From Gnetum montanum (Eukaryota > Streptophyta > Gnetopsida > Gnetales > Gnetaceae): a stretch of 64,000 nucleotides of DNA. Shown one piece after another: positions 25,401 through 38,108 of this stretch. Under the pieces are notes generated by a model, which worked only from the letters and a program-made list of their open reading frames with translations, made no database searches and was not told the DNA's origin. The translations under genes and the position numbers were made by a program. Each line of letters begins with the position of its first letter. Position 1 is the first letter of the stretch. Location: the NCBI GenBank assembly GCA_015680685.1, contig MNCI01020684.1, positions 59,648 through 123,647 on the forward strand. Direction: 5' to 3'.

Positions 25401-27250
25401 TACAACTCAATCATGGGGAAGATGAACATTCATACTAAATTATCCATATGTCTCTTTAGCTTTTCTATTTTTTGTCTTCCATGTTTTTTATTTTACAACT
25501 TTTTTATTTTCAAAATTTTTCCTATTTTTACACCATTTTTTGTTTTACATCATCGTTAGTACATTTGAAGCTTTCTTGAATATTTTACACTTTCTTATAT
25601 ATTTTACTTTGTTTTGGTTTGAGTGTGATTTTCAATTTCTTGCTAATAAATATGCTTTGTGCCAACAAGACATAATGGTGCTATAGCTATTTTTAATGGT
25701 GGTTTTTGCTTCATGTTTTTTTTCTTTTTCTTTTCTTTTTGCTAGTGTCTAGTTTCTATTTTTTCAAATTTTATTGCCAATTACTAGGTCATAGTTTCTT
25801 TTTTCATGGAACAAGCAGTGAGTCCACAACATCCACTCATTCTCAAACTCTATAGTTTTCCTTGTTTTGTAAGTTTGAGGTCTCTTTCATTAATAAACCT
25901 TCAATAAATTAGTGACCTTGGTAGTTTTCGAAATTGGGAAAGATTCAAAGATTTTTACATGATGTGGCTTCAAGGGGACTCAATACTCTTTGTAGCCTTC
26001 TACTTACTTGGGATGCTTTAGTGTTTTCATCAACTTCTTATGGTTCCATGTTCCAATAATAGGAAGTCAAATATGGTCTTTGCATGGTGTGGTTCCCATC
26101 CAAAAAGATAAAAAAAAATAAAAAACCAAAAAGAAAAAACATGATGGGAATTCAAAGCACAACCCTTAGACAAATAAATGGGCTACAACCACTGGTTATA
26201 GAACTAGAAAGATATGCTACCCATGCTTGAAGGTTCCCTCTAATTAAGGCCCTCTCTCACTTCCTACTTCTATTTTCTTCTCTTTGTGGAATAGTGATTG
26301 TTTTGTGGGAGCACTCTTGTGTCTTGAGGGGATGGATCAGTCTTAGAGTGGTAATACAAAGTCACTAAAAGAGGTTGGTTTTGGTCTGGACTAAGGATGT
26401 ATCTTCTTAGGTCATTTTAAATACAATTCCCACAAAGGAATTCTTATGACCTTAGTTTGAAATTCCATTCCACCTTCTCTATCATCCATCCATGCTAACA
26501 ATAATTCACCTCACTATCATTGTCCATGTTCTTGATTCCATGTCTTAGTATGATGTACTTGAATTCTTAGGTAGAATCTTCTGAGTGTGGTCCTTAACTT
26601 CCATTAACCATTAATCACCTATGGGGCCCACAAACTCCTTACGTTGAGGTTATGCAAGGGCAAACAAGAAATGTGCCTACTATGGGAAGGACCCACTTGC
26701 ATATTTCTTGGTTAGGTTCATTAAGTACCTTATCCTTAGGCATTCTTGCAAATAGAATCTTTCATACACCCATTTTCCACATCAAACCATGTGCTCCTTT
26801 ACATATTTTATTCATTAACTACATTCTCCATTATTTTTTTGAATTTTTGAGCTTTCAAAGTCCCTCTTCAATGATTTTCTTATATTCTTAGCTTTTCTAG
26901 AATTCCATGGATCCCAATTTCAATGAAAAATTTCTCATATTTGAAATATTGACATTAGAATTTTTTACCATTTCTCACAAACACCAAAGGATTTTTTCAA
27001 ATTTTAAGAGACCAAGACCTTCTAGAGCTCATAACTTATAAACCTTTTATCCAAATAGCTTTGTTCTTTGACCTTGCAGCTACGTAAGCTCTTCATCATG
27101 GGAGCCACAAATGTACCATTTTTAATAGAAAATGTTTTACCATTTTTCTAACTCCCACAAAGGTTTAATTAAGAAATCAACCATTAAACACCAAATTACA
27201 AGAGTTAAATCTTTCCATCAAGATTTGGTGAGAATTATAATAAATAATTA
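25401..27250 (+). other. Element A spacer between integrase and 3' ORF
   Basis: About 1.8 kb of T-rich, frame-poor sequence that corresponds to the spacer of element B (4377-6460, other strand) and G (52500-54390). Blocks in common include 'catgatgtggcttcaagggg' (25958-25977) and the single-copy homologue (about 26290-26440) of the duplicated module in G. The sequence around the 3' ORF start seen in B and H is deleted here. Confidence 0.55.
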
Positions 27251-27299
27251 ATAAAATAATCATAAAATAATCTATCACTTTCACTAAGGAGTGGTACAC

Positions 27300-29480
27300 G
27301 GGCAAAACATTTTTATTCTAGAACAATAGGTAGCCCAAATTAATGGTAGAAATCAAGGACATCTTAGTGTCCTACTTAGTGTAGGCCATTGTTGCAGTGC
27401 TTGGGTTGCTTCAAAAAGGGACAAACCTTATTGAAATTCCAATGCAAGTAGATCCCAGTATCAAGAAAGAATGGGTCAACAATGCTATGGTGTCAACTGC
27501 AAGTTGTCTGACACACTCACACTAGCAAAGAGGATTTACTACAAGATTGTAGCCTTCCACCTCAATCCCATGGTGAGGCTAAGAAAAATCAGTGCCTTCT
27601 CTACCCCAGCATGCACCACTCTAAGTGGGAGATTCCTAGTCAACCTTTCGCAACTGATCTATTTGGAGATTGAGAATCAATTTAAAGAAAATGAATGTAG
27701 AAGGAAGGCACTTCTCTTTTCATGCCTCATCAAAAGACTTTGTTGAAGGGGAGGAGTAGTTTATTATACCAATGACATAGTTAAAATCATTCCAACTACC
27801 AACTAGATGAAAATGATGAAGGATAAAATGCCTAAAACTACAATCCAAGAAGAGGAGTAGCGATTACCATCTCCACCTATTGCTCAAACAACAGTGCTAG
27901 ACATCGTTGCAACCATCCAACGGTTGCAAGAATATAGAGAATGGCTCTTGAAAGAACAAGAGTAACAAGCAGGCGCAAGTGGTGAGGACCCATTTCTCTA
28001 TAGACCAATAATGAATCACCTTGATGAGGTGGGCTGAACAATCAATTTGACGGATGAGGGTGGATCTATTTTCTCACCCTAAATATTGTAGCTACCTACA
28101 AGGTTAAATCCAAGCATCAGAGAGATTATAGTATCTCTCATAGAACAACAGTCACTCCCAGAAATCTCTAGGAACACTATGACTTTCTTAGTGCACTTGG
28201 AGGAGGACAAAAAGGTAACTGTATTGGTGATCCAGCATCAAGGGTAGGAGACTGCAGCAAAAGTGGTCATTTATCATATTGTTAAGACTTTCAATGCACC
28301 TATGACATTTGCACCAAATATCACTACACTCAAGGATGTGCAAATGTCCATAGGAATCACAAGCGGCAAAATAAATGCAGCATAGCATGAAGAATTATAG
28401 GAATGACTGGTGGAAACTAGGTAACCACCTATAATTATCTTTGAACTTCCAAACACTATCATTACAACCTAGTCAGAGTTGCTAGAGGCAAGGGAAAAAA
28501 TGTCATTTTTGAGGGGAAACTTAAAATAGCCATGGAGAAAAATGAATGCTTAGCTTAAAGAAATAAGAGCCTAGATTGCCAATCTCACATTCCTCAATCT
28601 AGTACTTATAGGAGATGAATCTATGCAATAGCTTCACACCAAACTCAAAGGGGTTGAAGGTGCAAGAGAGGAAATAGTATTCTATCAATCCTTGCTAAAT
28701 GGTACACAACACAAGATTTAGAAGGCCTTGTATCAAACTCATAAGGAGAACATCTAACTAATCATAAAGAACATCCTCCAGTAACTCTAGTTAGGAAAAG
28801 AGTTATGGCAATCTATCATTGATGGGATAGATGCCTACAACAAAGTGGAAATTTGCATGAAGGAGTTGTAGATTGACAAGATGATAGAGTACATGGAGCT
28901 TGCTAGTCTCCATTATGCAAACTTGGCCATGTTGACTATTAGATGACCATAGTCAAAACTTGATAAATAGGTGGCTAACTTGTACTTGTTGTATGAGGCT
29001 AAGTTCAAGCACCACAAGGACACCAAGGACAAGCTTGCAATGACTAACAATGAACTTGAAGTTCTCAAGGCATAATTCATAGATTAACAATCAACTACCG
29101 AGAACCTAGCTAGGAGGATGAATGACTAATAAGAGATACAGAGTGTATCAGGGCATTCCATATTGAATGTCAACAAATCACTACCTAGTTTGTCAACGTG
29201 AAGGAGATGTTCCCTATAATGCATTTTCTATGGGGTATCCCTATTTCAGCCCACATTGGTGATGTCCCCTAGACTGTGAATGATCCCTAGAGTAAAAATG
29301 AGAAGATGAAGGCATTACTTGATTTCTTTCACCTTCCACTGGAGGTTACAACTATAGCAGGACAACCATAGCTGCCTCAGCTATCGTACATGCTCAAAGC
29401 TGATGAAGGTCTTCCAAAGCCTTAAGAACCTCCACTGCTTAGGAATATCTGATCTTTACCACCATCTTCATGCTATCATA
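27300..29480 (+). pseudogene. Element A 3' ORF (putative plant transposon protein type), broken
   Basis: The open stretch 27471-27743 reads YGVNCKLSDTLTLAKRIYYK, then SGRFLVNLSQLIYLEIENQF and ECRRKALLFSCLIKRLC. This resembles the end of the 'putative plant transposon protein' domain, in which a small-residue block is followed by a [LF]PF..LI..LC motif. The same frame goes on through TVLDIVATIQRLQEYREWLL into a long Lys/Glu-rich, probably coiled-coil half (28860-29075, YMELASLHYANLAMLTIR and LYLLYEAKFKHH). Elements B, D and F have the same C-terminal half. The job of this ORF is unknown; calling it an envelope is not supported here. Confidence 0.65.
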
Positions 29481-29679
29481 GGATGTGTTATCCAATTTTT
29501 TGTGCAATCATGTCATGGTGTTCAAGTCTATGTCATGAACACCATAATTTTTGTAATTTGTTGATTTGTACACTCGAGCACTCAGTTTTGTGAAGTTAGT
29601 CTATTTTGTTAAGAGTTAGTCAATAATCTCATACCTTCCCAATTTTGTAAAAGAACTTGAGGATGAGCTTTCATTTATT

Positions 29680-29689
29680 CATTATGGTA
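29680..29689 (+). other. Degenerate polypurine tract of element A
   Basis: CATTATGGTA occupies the position of CATGGGGGTA in elements B and G, directly before the LTR. The central purines have decayed. Confidence 0.5.
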
Positions 29690-30643
29690 TGATGAGCATC
29701 AAAGTGTTATGTTGATGGGCCTCCATTAACGTAACCTCATCAACGGGCCCCCATCAATGGGGCCCCATTTATGTGGTCTTGCCTTGTCAACGGGGCCACA
29801 TTGATGTAGCATTTGCTACATTGATGAGGCCCCATTGGCACAACCCTAGAGAAAAAACTATAAATACAAGTTGCCAACCATGTTTATGGGAATTTAATTC
29901 ATAGTAGTAGCTAAACTCTTGCAATTCTTATCTTTGATAGTTAGAATATTTTCTTGAGTGCCCATAGTAGGAGTCATTGAGTGTACGGATCTTTATTTGA
30001 GCACTATTGTACCTAAACCACACCAATGTGTACAAAAATAAACACAATCTTCTTGATAAACCTTGCAGCATTCTAGATAGTTTAAATATTTTTTTTTGGA
30101 TTTAATATTTTTAGTCATTTTTTCAAAGTTTCTCAGTGATTAAGCTAATTAAGTGATTAAGTAAAATAAGCTAAATAAACTAAATACATAAGTATGACCA
30201 CTTTGAGTGTAAACATGTATTCACTTGGTAATCCTAGTAGCATTATTGCTTGGTTTGCCTAGTAGCATAGTTCTTGGTAACCTAGCAATGGATATATGGG
30301 TTCAAGATGTGTATGAAAAGTGGATTGAATGCTTATGTTAGAACTAATTATGGATTAATTAGTCAGTCAAATTAAATTAGTTATTAAATTACTTCATCTC
30401 TCTCTTTAATCACCAAAGAACATAAAGCACAAAATAATAAAAATCATATGCCTTGATTACACTTAACCATACCATGTGCATCACAAGTGTAATTGGGAAG
30501 ACAATGAATGACCTTAGGGAAAGGTTCACTTTCTAGAAGACTAATGTACTAGAAACTAGAGAGTCCATGGAATTCGACCAGATCACATGTGAATGCTTTG
30601 TGATTCGTATGGTTGGGCATAAGGATACTTCAACCGCTCATCA
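29690..30643 (+). repeat. Element A 3' LTR
   Basis: A 954-bp LTR starting TGATGAGCATC and ending ...CCGCTCATCA. U3 contains alternating ATCAACGGGGC / CATTGATG motifs (29711-29850). A TATA-type box CTATAAATACA lies at 29858-29868, immediately after the array. The body aligns with 18212-19144. Confidence 0.92.
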
Positions 30644-30648
30644 GAAAT
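30644..30648 (+). other. Right target-site duplication of element A (GAAAT)
   Basis: Identical to 18207-18211. The gag of element D resumes directly after it. Confidence 0.9.
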
Positions 30649-31000
30649 CTATTTCAAAAATTATAATTAAGATTGAGAAGATGTGGAACTTTATGGATAA
30701 GAAATTTACATTCATATTAAAGATTGTAGAAAAAAAGATAGAACAGGAACTTACAAGAGAGAAGAAGAAAGAGACATGTACAAGAAGAAAGGAAAATACA
30801 TTATAGTTAAACTACTTACTAATTCTAATTTAAAAGAAAATGATGGATGTGATTTATGCTAATACAAATGTTCCCAAGGATGTTGTTTCATCATGATACA
30901 CTTATAAAGATCAAGGGTATATGCTTTAAACCCAAAGTTTATTAAGATGTAGATGCTAAGAATATTGTTTCATCCTTAAAGAAATTATAGGTAGTTCTGC
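30649..31000 (+). pseudogene. Element D gag, part after element A
   Basis: The reading KSISKIIIKIEKMWNFMDKK matches VDKLWNYLDENF of element A. A degraded knuckle CDLC.YKCSQGCC follows near 30850, then ALNPK (about 30930), which aligns with the ALNPR stretch of G. This continues the gag cut at 18211. Confidence 0.65.
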
Positions 31001-32350
31001 TAGCAACATTAATATTATCAAAATGGAACTCCTTCTTAACCTTAAGAGCAACATCGTCAATAGTAAGAAACTCTACAATTATGGAAAATTACATCATCTA
31101 GGCAACATTATTCTTACTAGAAACTTAATCCTTATGGTTATTATGTCTAGCAACTTGTTTTCCCAAGTGGTGCCACTACTCAAGAATCTTCTTACTACTA
31201 TCATCCACATAGGTATCATAGACCTACTACTACATGAAATTTACCACCTTTCTATGTTTTCCATCATCCTCTATAATACCATCAACATTTTCACTCTCCA
31301 CTTCCTTCAATTTCACTACCATTAATACAAGGAAAGCTACCACCACAATTGTAGAAAAAGAATATCATAAGAACTATTCACAAGAAGATGGATGAAAGTG
31401 CTAATAGCTTTACATGTACGCATAGAAAACATCCTTTCTTTAGGTGGGTTCCATACAAAGGGAGCTAGTAAACCTATTAGATCATATGAACCAGTGCAAG
31501 AGTCTATAATTGTGAATCGATCTCAAACTTCAATACCTTCTAATTTTTTCAAAAGAACATACATTACCTTCAAACTAAAACTCAAGTATCAATCATTTTA
31601 TACTGACTTATGTAGTGCCTGATTAGCTTAAAGTATAATTCTTGTTAAAAAGAGGATAGATCTAGAAATACCTTTGATCTATTTACAAATTGTTGGAAAC
31701 TCCACCCTAAAAAGCTCTCTTAGTATCAAATTTTGAGATGAATATAATCTCATACGAAATGTACAAAGCTTGAAACCTATTATTATTAAAGAAATGCAAC
31801 ATAAAATTTAATCTTGTTGATTAGTTTATCACAGTCCCATTATGACAAGTGAAACATGTGATAACCATCATTAGTAGATGGTTCTATCATAAAAATTTCT
31901 TTGTTATTAATATGGGAAAAAATAAAGAATAATTTTTAATCATCATGAGAAGGCCTTAGCTTAGCACCATTAATGCTAAGCATAAAATTAGAGACAAGAT
32001 CTTGGATATTTTCATGGAATATGAATGAGAAATTATACAAAATTAGAGAGTTCCATGAATTATAGTTGTAATTCTAAGATAAGTATGGAACCCATGGTAA
32101 GACTCACTAACCTTTACATGGAAAAGTTAGATGAGATAAAGAAAGTGAGGTAACAACATTTTCAAGGACGTAATGTAAAAGAAGAGAATGTTAACGAAGA
32201 AGAGTTGTAAATTCCCAAAGAAGCAGTACCAAAACCAATAAAGCTGAAAAAAATAATAAAATCACTAAAATATATCTATCTTAAAAATGAAAAATCTATA
32301 ATCATCAATGCTATGCACTTTGTCATGCAGCCACCAAAGAGAAACCTATA
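31001..32350 (+). pseudogene. Element D gag tail, protease and RT linker
   Basis: 31001-31400 corresponds to the Pro/Gln/Tyr-rich gag tail. The protease (31640-31975) is recognised by LEIPLIYLQIVGNSTLKSSL and YNLIS.EMYK; the catalytic Asp position is Ser. The linker follows, with YLKNEKSIIINAM aligning to FLNNGKLVIINAK of element A. It then stops near 32350, so RT, RNase H and integrase are absent. Confidence 0.6.
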
Positions 32351-33400
32351 AAATTCGTTAACACACTATTTTTTAAATGAATTAAGATAGAAAACATAAA
32401 AATGGATGAAAATTAATTAAAAATTCAACAATTTAGCAATTTTAGAGCTTGGGAAATAATATTTCATATTTTTTTATGTTTTAATGCTAAATTTTTGAAA
32501 TTTAATTAAAATCAAGAATTGAAAAATGTTAAAATCAGTAGGGAAAATTTTTTGAAGACTAATAATTGATCCTTGATTCATTGCAAATAGCATCAAAGCA
32601 TATTCTTGAAGCTAGTAGAACCTCACAACCAAGGGAAATTTGGTGCAAATATGGGCAAGAAAGAAAATGTGAATGGGAAGAAATCAACCATAGCAATCCA
32701 AAGATGATGGATAAAGACATGAGGAATAGAAAGTAGAGCCACACTAGAAGTACCTAGATAAGTCACACTCTTAGATGAGATGTAAGGATAATAAAAAACA
32801 AGATGATAATAACTTTTGTTGTTGTTTCGAGAATTCCTACCATTAAAACAAAGATTATTTTAGTCTCATCCCACTTAAACATAGAGACTAAAAATTTATG
32901 AATGAAAAAAATATATGGTGATTTAATTGGTACAAGTTTCTAATACCAAAAAAATATCAACTTTAAAATAAAGATTAATCATATCTATCACACATTATGG
33001 TTGAATAGAATTTCAACTTATGTAGCTCATGGGTGTGTAATTCTCAATGGTAAATTTCTTACAAACATAGATCATCTTATTTTTCAAGAGCTTAAATGAT
33101 GCTTCCAAGAGAATGTGTTTGGAAAAAAGACCCTCCATTTCCTTTTCTCATCTGTAAATTATGCAAGAGAGCTGAAATTATAAAATACACCAATGACACT
33201 ATAATGTAAACTCAAAATTCCTTCTACTTAGAATTAATCATATCAGTATCAGCAAGAATAGATGAGTTGAAGACACACCTAAACACTAAAGCTACAACAA
33301 CAAGAAACTTTGTAGTAGCCACACAATCCATACCTACTACCACCATTCTAGTGATGGGGATCATAGTTGTAGGAGTCAACATGACATAGGCTAGTGCACC
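32351..33400 (+). other. Element D spacer
   Basis: AT-rich, frame-poor sequence between the truncated linker and the 3' ORF. It corresponds loosely to the post-integrase spacer of A and B. The two short minus-strand ORFs here (32559-32744, 33224-33406) show no homology I can recognise. Confidence 0.45.
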
Positions 33401-35000
33401 AAGCATGATTGGATAGGTATCTATGGATGGGTTTAATGTTTATCATCCTACAATAAGTCATCTATACGTGATATCATAGTTCATGAGCTAACTATTAGAA
33501 TATAGTACCAATCTATTCACTATTCTTAAAGATAATTCCTAGTTTTATAAACCCTATGGGAGATGTAGTAGTCACTTTACTAGAAGAGTCTCTAGAAATA
33601 TTAGATAATGTTGCATCATTATTTGTTATGATGGAATTAAATGGGGAAGAAACTATTGTGGTAATGCTACATAAAGATCAAGAAGAAACTATGGATATAT
33701 TTTTCAATTAGGTGAGAAAATCTCTCAAAGTTATCGTAACATCAATTCCTAATTTTGTTGCTATAAAAGATATTCAAGTATTCATAGGGGTTGATGAAAG
33801 ATGAAGTAAGAGTATGATAGTGAAGTAACATGAGGACACACTTGATAGACCGATAAATGATCTAAAACATCTTCAACATTTTAAAAGATTTTCCAAAAAT
33901 GCAATTTCAACTGATTGAGTTAAAGAGGAAGGTAGTGTTATTTGGATCTTGACTATAGCACTATCAAATGAAGATTCAAAAGCTATAGGATGAAATTACC
34001 CAACTCCATGAACAAGTATCCACCCAAGTTTTTGCTCCTAAGATAATTTTTTCTAAAGTAATGAGATTGAATGTCTTACAGCCAAGTAACATTAGCTAGA
34101 AATGGAATGAAGAAAGTCACATGCACTTCATAAGACCATCACCATGGTAAAAAAGGAAAATGAAGTCTTAGTAGGTAGAAACCAAAGACTAAATCAAGTG
34201 ATAAAGGAGAAAGAGCAATTGGAAAAATTCTTGAATAATCTCCAAGAACAATTTATGAAGGTATATCTAGATAATAAATGGTTATATTGGGAGAATAAAA
34301 ATATTTCCATGGCAAAAGCCATAGCACTCTAATAGTGGTTAGCGATAGAGATTTGAGCTTAGAAAAATAAGGTTACAAAGAAAGAGATGTTCCAGAAGAA
34401 CTATAGAGAATACGTAGGCCTTCAAAATAAAATCAATGAAAAAAGATTAGGTTGATCAATGTACAATTAAACAATTCTTTGTAAGAATCAATAGATATTG
34501 AATAGAAGATAATCCTTGATGAAATCAACATAGTTAGTCAACTTAAAATTAAAATCAAGGATTTTCATACTAAAGAAATGATGCATTATATGGAGTTGAC
34601 TAACTAAAGATATGCTATGCAAGTGATGCTCATACCTAGTTTTTCAAGAATTTAAGTTGAAAAATAAGCTACCACCACATTCATACTCTTGAAATGTGAG
34701 AACTAACTCCATAATTAGACCAAGAAAAAGTTACAAGTTGTAACTATCAAGCTACAAGATTTCCAAACCTAGTGCATATAGCAACAAGACGTTATGAAGG
34801 ACTTGGAAAAAATAATGATAGAATACTAGGATTTAAAGGAATAGGTCTCACTATTTAAGATTCAATGCACCAATTTTATAGCTTAGTTTATCTAAGTAAA
34901 CAAGATGTTTCTAAAGTTTTTTTTTTCAGTAGAAGTATTAATAGTAGAAAAATTAGATATCACGTCTTAATTCCAAAATGGCATCATTATATAACTAGGA
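33401..35000 (+). pseudogene. Element D 3' ORF, C-terminal half, broken
   Basis: The reading NPMGDVVVTLLEESLEILDN and VASLFVMMELNGEETIVVML aligns with the IREIIVSLIEQQSLPE region of element A (about 28115). The coiled-coil half follows, with a clean open stretch at 34144-34332 (VKKENEVLVGRNQRLNQVIK, then EKEQLEKFLNNLQEQF) showing heptad-like Leu spacing. The N-terminal part of the ORF is not readable. Confidence 0.55.
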
Positions 35001-35832
35001 TGGTATCATTCTATAACAAATGATGTAATTATTATAATAAGATCCTTAATAAAAGAACACATTCTAATAATAGGCATGTCTCTTGAGGTAACCTATAAGG
35101 ATTTTACTTGAGGTATTTATACTTGATACATAAAGGTTGTATTAGGATGAAGTTGTGGAGTGGATAAAAGGCAAGTAATAGGTTCTAGATGAAGTGAAAT
35201 AGGAAGGGACTTGGCCATTGTTTCTAGATTTATCTAGGCCTAACCATAGTGTGAGTGTTAGATTGCCTCTAAGGGATAGATATTGAAGTTAGATAAGTGC
35301 AAAGAAGCTTTAAAACATGACCCAAAGATACTTATTCAATACCAGTTTTCTTATTTTTATTTTCTTATGCATTTTATATGTTGTATTCTTTATGCATAAT
35401 TTTGAATATAATGTATGTTTTACATTTTCCATAATATTTATGAATGGGATGTCATAATGGACAACATGTTGAGAAGTTCTAGATGCTCCTAAACTATCTT
35501 CACATGATGAGATAGGTAGTAGTAATTATAAATCAACTAAATTAATCACCAAGATAGGAGGAATCACCATGACTAGATATAAATTGAAGGCCTATCATTG
35601 GCAAGTTTTGAGATTCTACATAGTTTTATAAATTTTTTATATTTTTTTAAGTTTTGGCTATTTTTATAAAATTCCACTTGAATAAATTTCATAATACAAC
35701 ACTCAATTAGTCAACTGGTGAAAGAATTGGTTAGCCAATTCAAGTCACTCTAATAAATTTTGTAATAACGTATATTCTAATTTTTCTAACTCAAGAATAA
35801 ATTTTTAGTTGGTTGTAAGGGTATGATAAATA

Positions 35833-36418
35833 GTGATTTCTACAAGTTCAATGTTGTAAATACAATATCAAAACTAGAATATCATAGGCTTTTATATCAT
35901 CTTGAAGATGTGTTATCTCTACGATTCATTTTAGATATAAATACTTCTCACCTTCTATATTGAATGCACCTATTATCATAATTGTAGGGAACCTCTTGCA
36001 ATTTTCTTTTGGGATTTATTATAGTGGTTAACTAGTGTCCATAGTGTGAATTGAGTTGATTATCTAGAGTCTTATTTGAATGGCCTCTACCTAAACATAG
36101 TTCATCAATGGACATAATATTAAGATTAATTCCCTTCATAATAGCACCTTGACTTAGCATAATATTTAGGTTTCTACAATTTAGTTTCCAAGTTGATTTA
36201 TTTATTATGTATTTAGCATAATAATTTACATTACAATCTATGTTAGTAACATAGTAGAATGAGTACAACTGATTTTAAGCATAAACACATTATTGTTTAG
36301 TAATCTTAGCAATGTCATCACTTAGTATGCCTAGCAATCTCAAAGATGATTACTCAAGTTTAAGATGTGTCTAACAAGTTAGGAATGGATTCTTATTATC
36401 CTTAGGCTAGATTACAGT
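35833..36418 (+). repeat. Element D 3' LTR (truncated at right)
   Basis: It begins TGATAAATAGTG after a GGGTA tract that corresponds to the PPT. It has the 'tattgtttagtaatcttagcaatgtcatcacttagtatgcc' block, the counterpart of the 'ggtaatcctagtagggttatcacttggcatgcc' block of the other LTRs. It is cut at 36418, where gag-tail coding sequence of element C starts without PBS or leader. Confidence 0.6.
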
Positions 36419-38108
36419 TATGCATTGAATCCTCAACTAGCACGTAGACAAGAACCTAGACAATTACCTTTTCCTCAAGGCAATCCAAAGCAGTTCCACC
36501 AGCAAAAAAAAGCTTACTACCCAAGTGGAGCTCCTTCACAACCTTATGAATAATACCAACAGTGCTACCAACCACAACCATGAGAAATGCCACTACCAAG
36601 GTAGCAGTACCCTTATAAGAAACTAGATCCATACAGGTACTATGTTCAACAACCCATCTCCCTAAGAAGTTCTACAAGTCATACCTCATTTTAGCATCAC
36701 TATTACCCTCCAGAGTACCACTAAATACATTTACCATTTACTCGAGGGGAAAACCCATATCCATAACACCCTCCACATTTCTCTACACACATGCCTCTGC
36801 CTTCAACCTAGTTACCTCTTACTTCATTCATGCAGGGTGAGATTCCTTCATAGACACAATAACAAAATGCTATGAGGGTTGTACATTCATGACTAGATTT
36901 CCAGTTGAGTGGCTTGGATAATCAATCTAGAAAAAGACCCTTCTTCCAACCTAGTAGTCCTCTCCAACCATCACAATCTAGTCTAGCTTATTGTCCTATA
37001 TCCCCAATACCCACATCCTCTACATCAAATACCTTTAAGTGCACTTCAAACCAAGTGTTGCCTTGGATTCGCACTATGATGATAACTCATGTTGTTTCTA
37101 ACTAGATCAAGGTTAGCAATCTTTCCACAAAAAGATCTGATCCAGAAATTCCACTCATTTACCTACAAATCACTGGACATGAGCCATGTAAGGCTCTTCT
37201 TAACTCTGGTTCCAAAGTTAATCTCATCTCCCATGACATGTACAAATCTTGGAACCTACCACCTTTTAAGAAGAGCAACATCTTTCTAGAATTGGCAAAT
37301 CAATCAATTACTATTCCTCTAGGATTCGTAGAGGACATCATGACCATAGTTCATGGGTGGTCTTATCCTACTAATTTTCCAATGATCAATATTGAAAACT
37401 GCAAAAGTGACTTCCCCATCATTATTGAAACAACTTGGTTAAGTACAATCGATGCACATATGGGCATAAGGGATCTCTCTCTAGAAATATCCAAAGAAAA
37501 TGAATTGGACAAGATAGAGAAGAAGTGTATTCCATGCATCGCGTAGAGTGATAATGGATGAAATTGTGTGAAAAATATTTGGTCCATCAAAAGTACATAT
37601 TAAAGCATGCAATTAGTGTGCATAGAAAATCAATATTCAAAGGTGTTTGTATGTATTAGCCACAAAATAAGAGGGCACCCAATGGTTGATAGCTGACTCA
37701 AATAGCAACACATTATGCATGGAACCAACTAAGAGCCTAACATGTGCTTATGTTGAAGGCATGGAAAAATTTGAACAAGTTCATTCCCAACTCTCTGATG
37801 AAAACGATGATACCTATTAGGGAGAGTTGGAAATCCCTAATAACTTCAAACATGAGCACTTGGAGCTAAAAACTTTACTAGCCAGCATAGAATATGTATT
37901 TTTAAACAATGGTAAACCGGTCATAATTAATGCCAAACTTGCTCATGAACAAAAAGAAAAGTTCTTAAAGGTGGTTAACAAATGGCCAACAACCTTTTCT
38001 TGGTCATATCCTGGGTTAACAAGAATCGATCCAAGGACATGCTAGCATTACATTTACACCAATCCAGCCATAGAGCCTAGAAGGTAGCCACAAAGGTGGC
38101 TAAACCCC
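36419..38108 (+). pseudogene. Element C: gag tail, protease and RT-start fragment
   Basis: Plus-strand fragment aligned with element A from about 21090 to 22770. It starts in the gag tail (LNPQLARRQEPRQLPFPQGN) and then gives the best protease reading of the window: IYLQITGHEPCKALLNSGSK, VNLISHDMYKSWNLPPFKKS, NIFLELANQSITIPLGFVED. The catalytic codon at 37202-37204 is AAC (Asn). The fragment ends in the RT N-terminus (TNPAIEPRR...RWLNP) at a 5-bp CCAAG shared with the LTR of element H. The rest of pol is lost. Confidence 0.8.

Larger units (their letters stand above)
18212..30643 (+). mobile_element. Element A: complete Athila-like Ty3/gypsy retrotransposon, coding decayed
   Basis: LTRs (933 and 954 bp), PBS, degenerate PPT, gag, protease, RT, RNase H, integrase and 3' ORF are all present in canonical order over 12,432 bp. 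A perfect GAAAT duplication flanks it. It sits inside the gag of the older element D. The main pol pieces (22556, 22829, 23744, 23975, 24203, 24668) all lie in one reading frame, so RT-IN has little net frameshift, but stop codons occur throughout. This is the best reference copy of the family here. Confidence 0.93.
14796..36418 (+). mobile_element. Element D: old Athila-like element interrupted by E and A
   Basis: The pieces in plus-strand order are LTR 14796-15550, gag 17944-18211 continuing at 30649-31000, protease 31640-31975, RT linker to 32350, 3' ORF about 33400-35000, and LTR 35833-36418. The gag reading passes from GVYAQEKLYKMQ (about 17990) to the knuckle-side part after 30649, with element A and its GAAAT duplication between. 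RT and integrase are missing. This is the oldest-looking Athila copy in the window. The right LTR is cut at 36418, where it meets element C. Confidence 0.6.

Noticed and set aside
27300-29480. Calling the 3' ORF an envelope gene
   Set aside because: I see no signal peptide, fusion peptide or transmembrane segment that survives; the part I can compare resembles the putative plant transposon protein family and a coiled coil.
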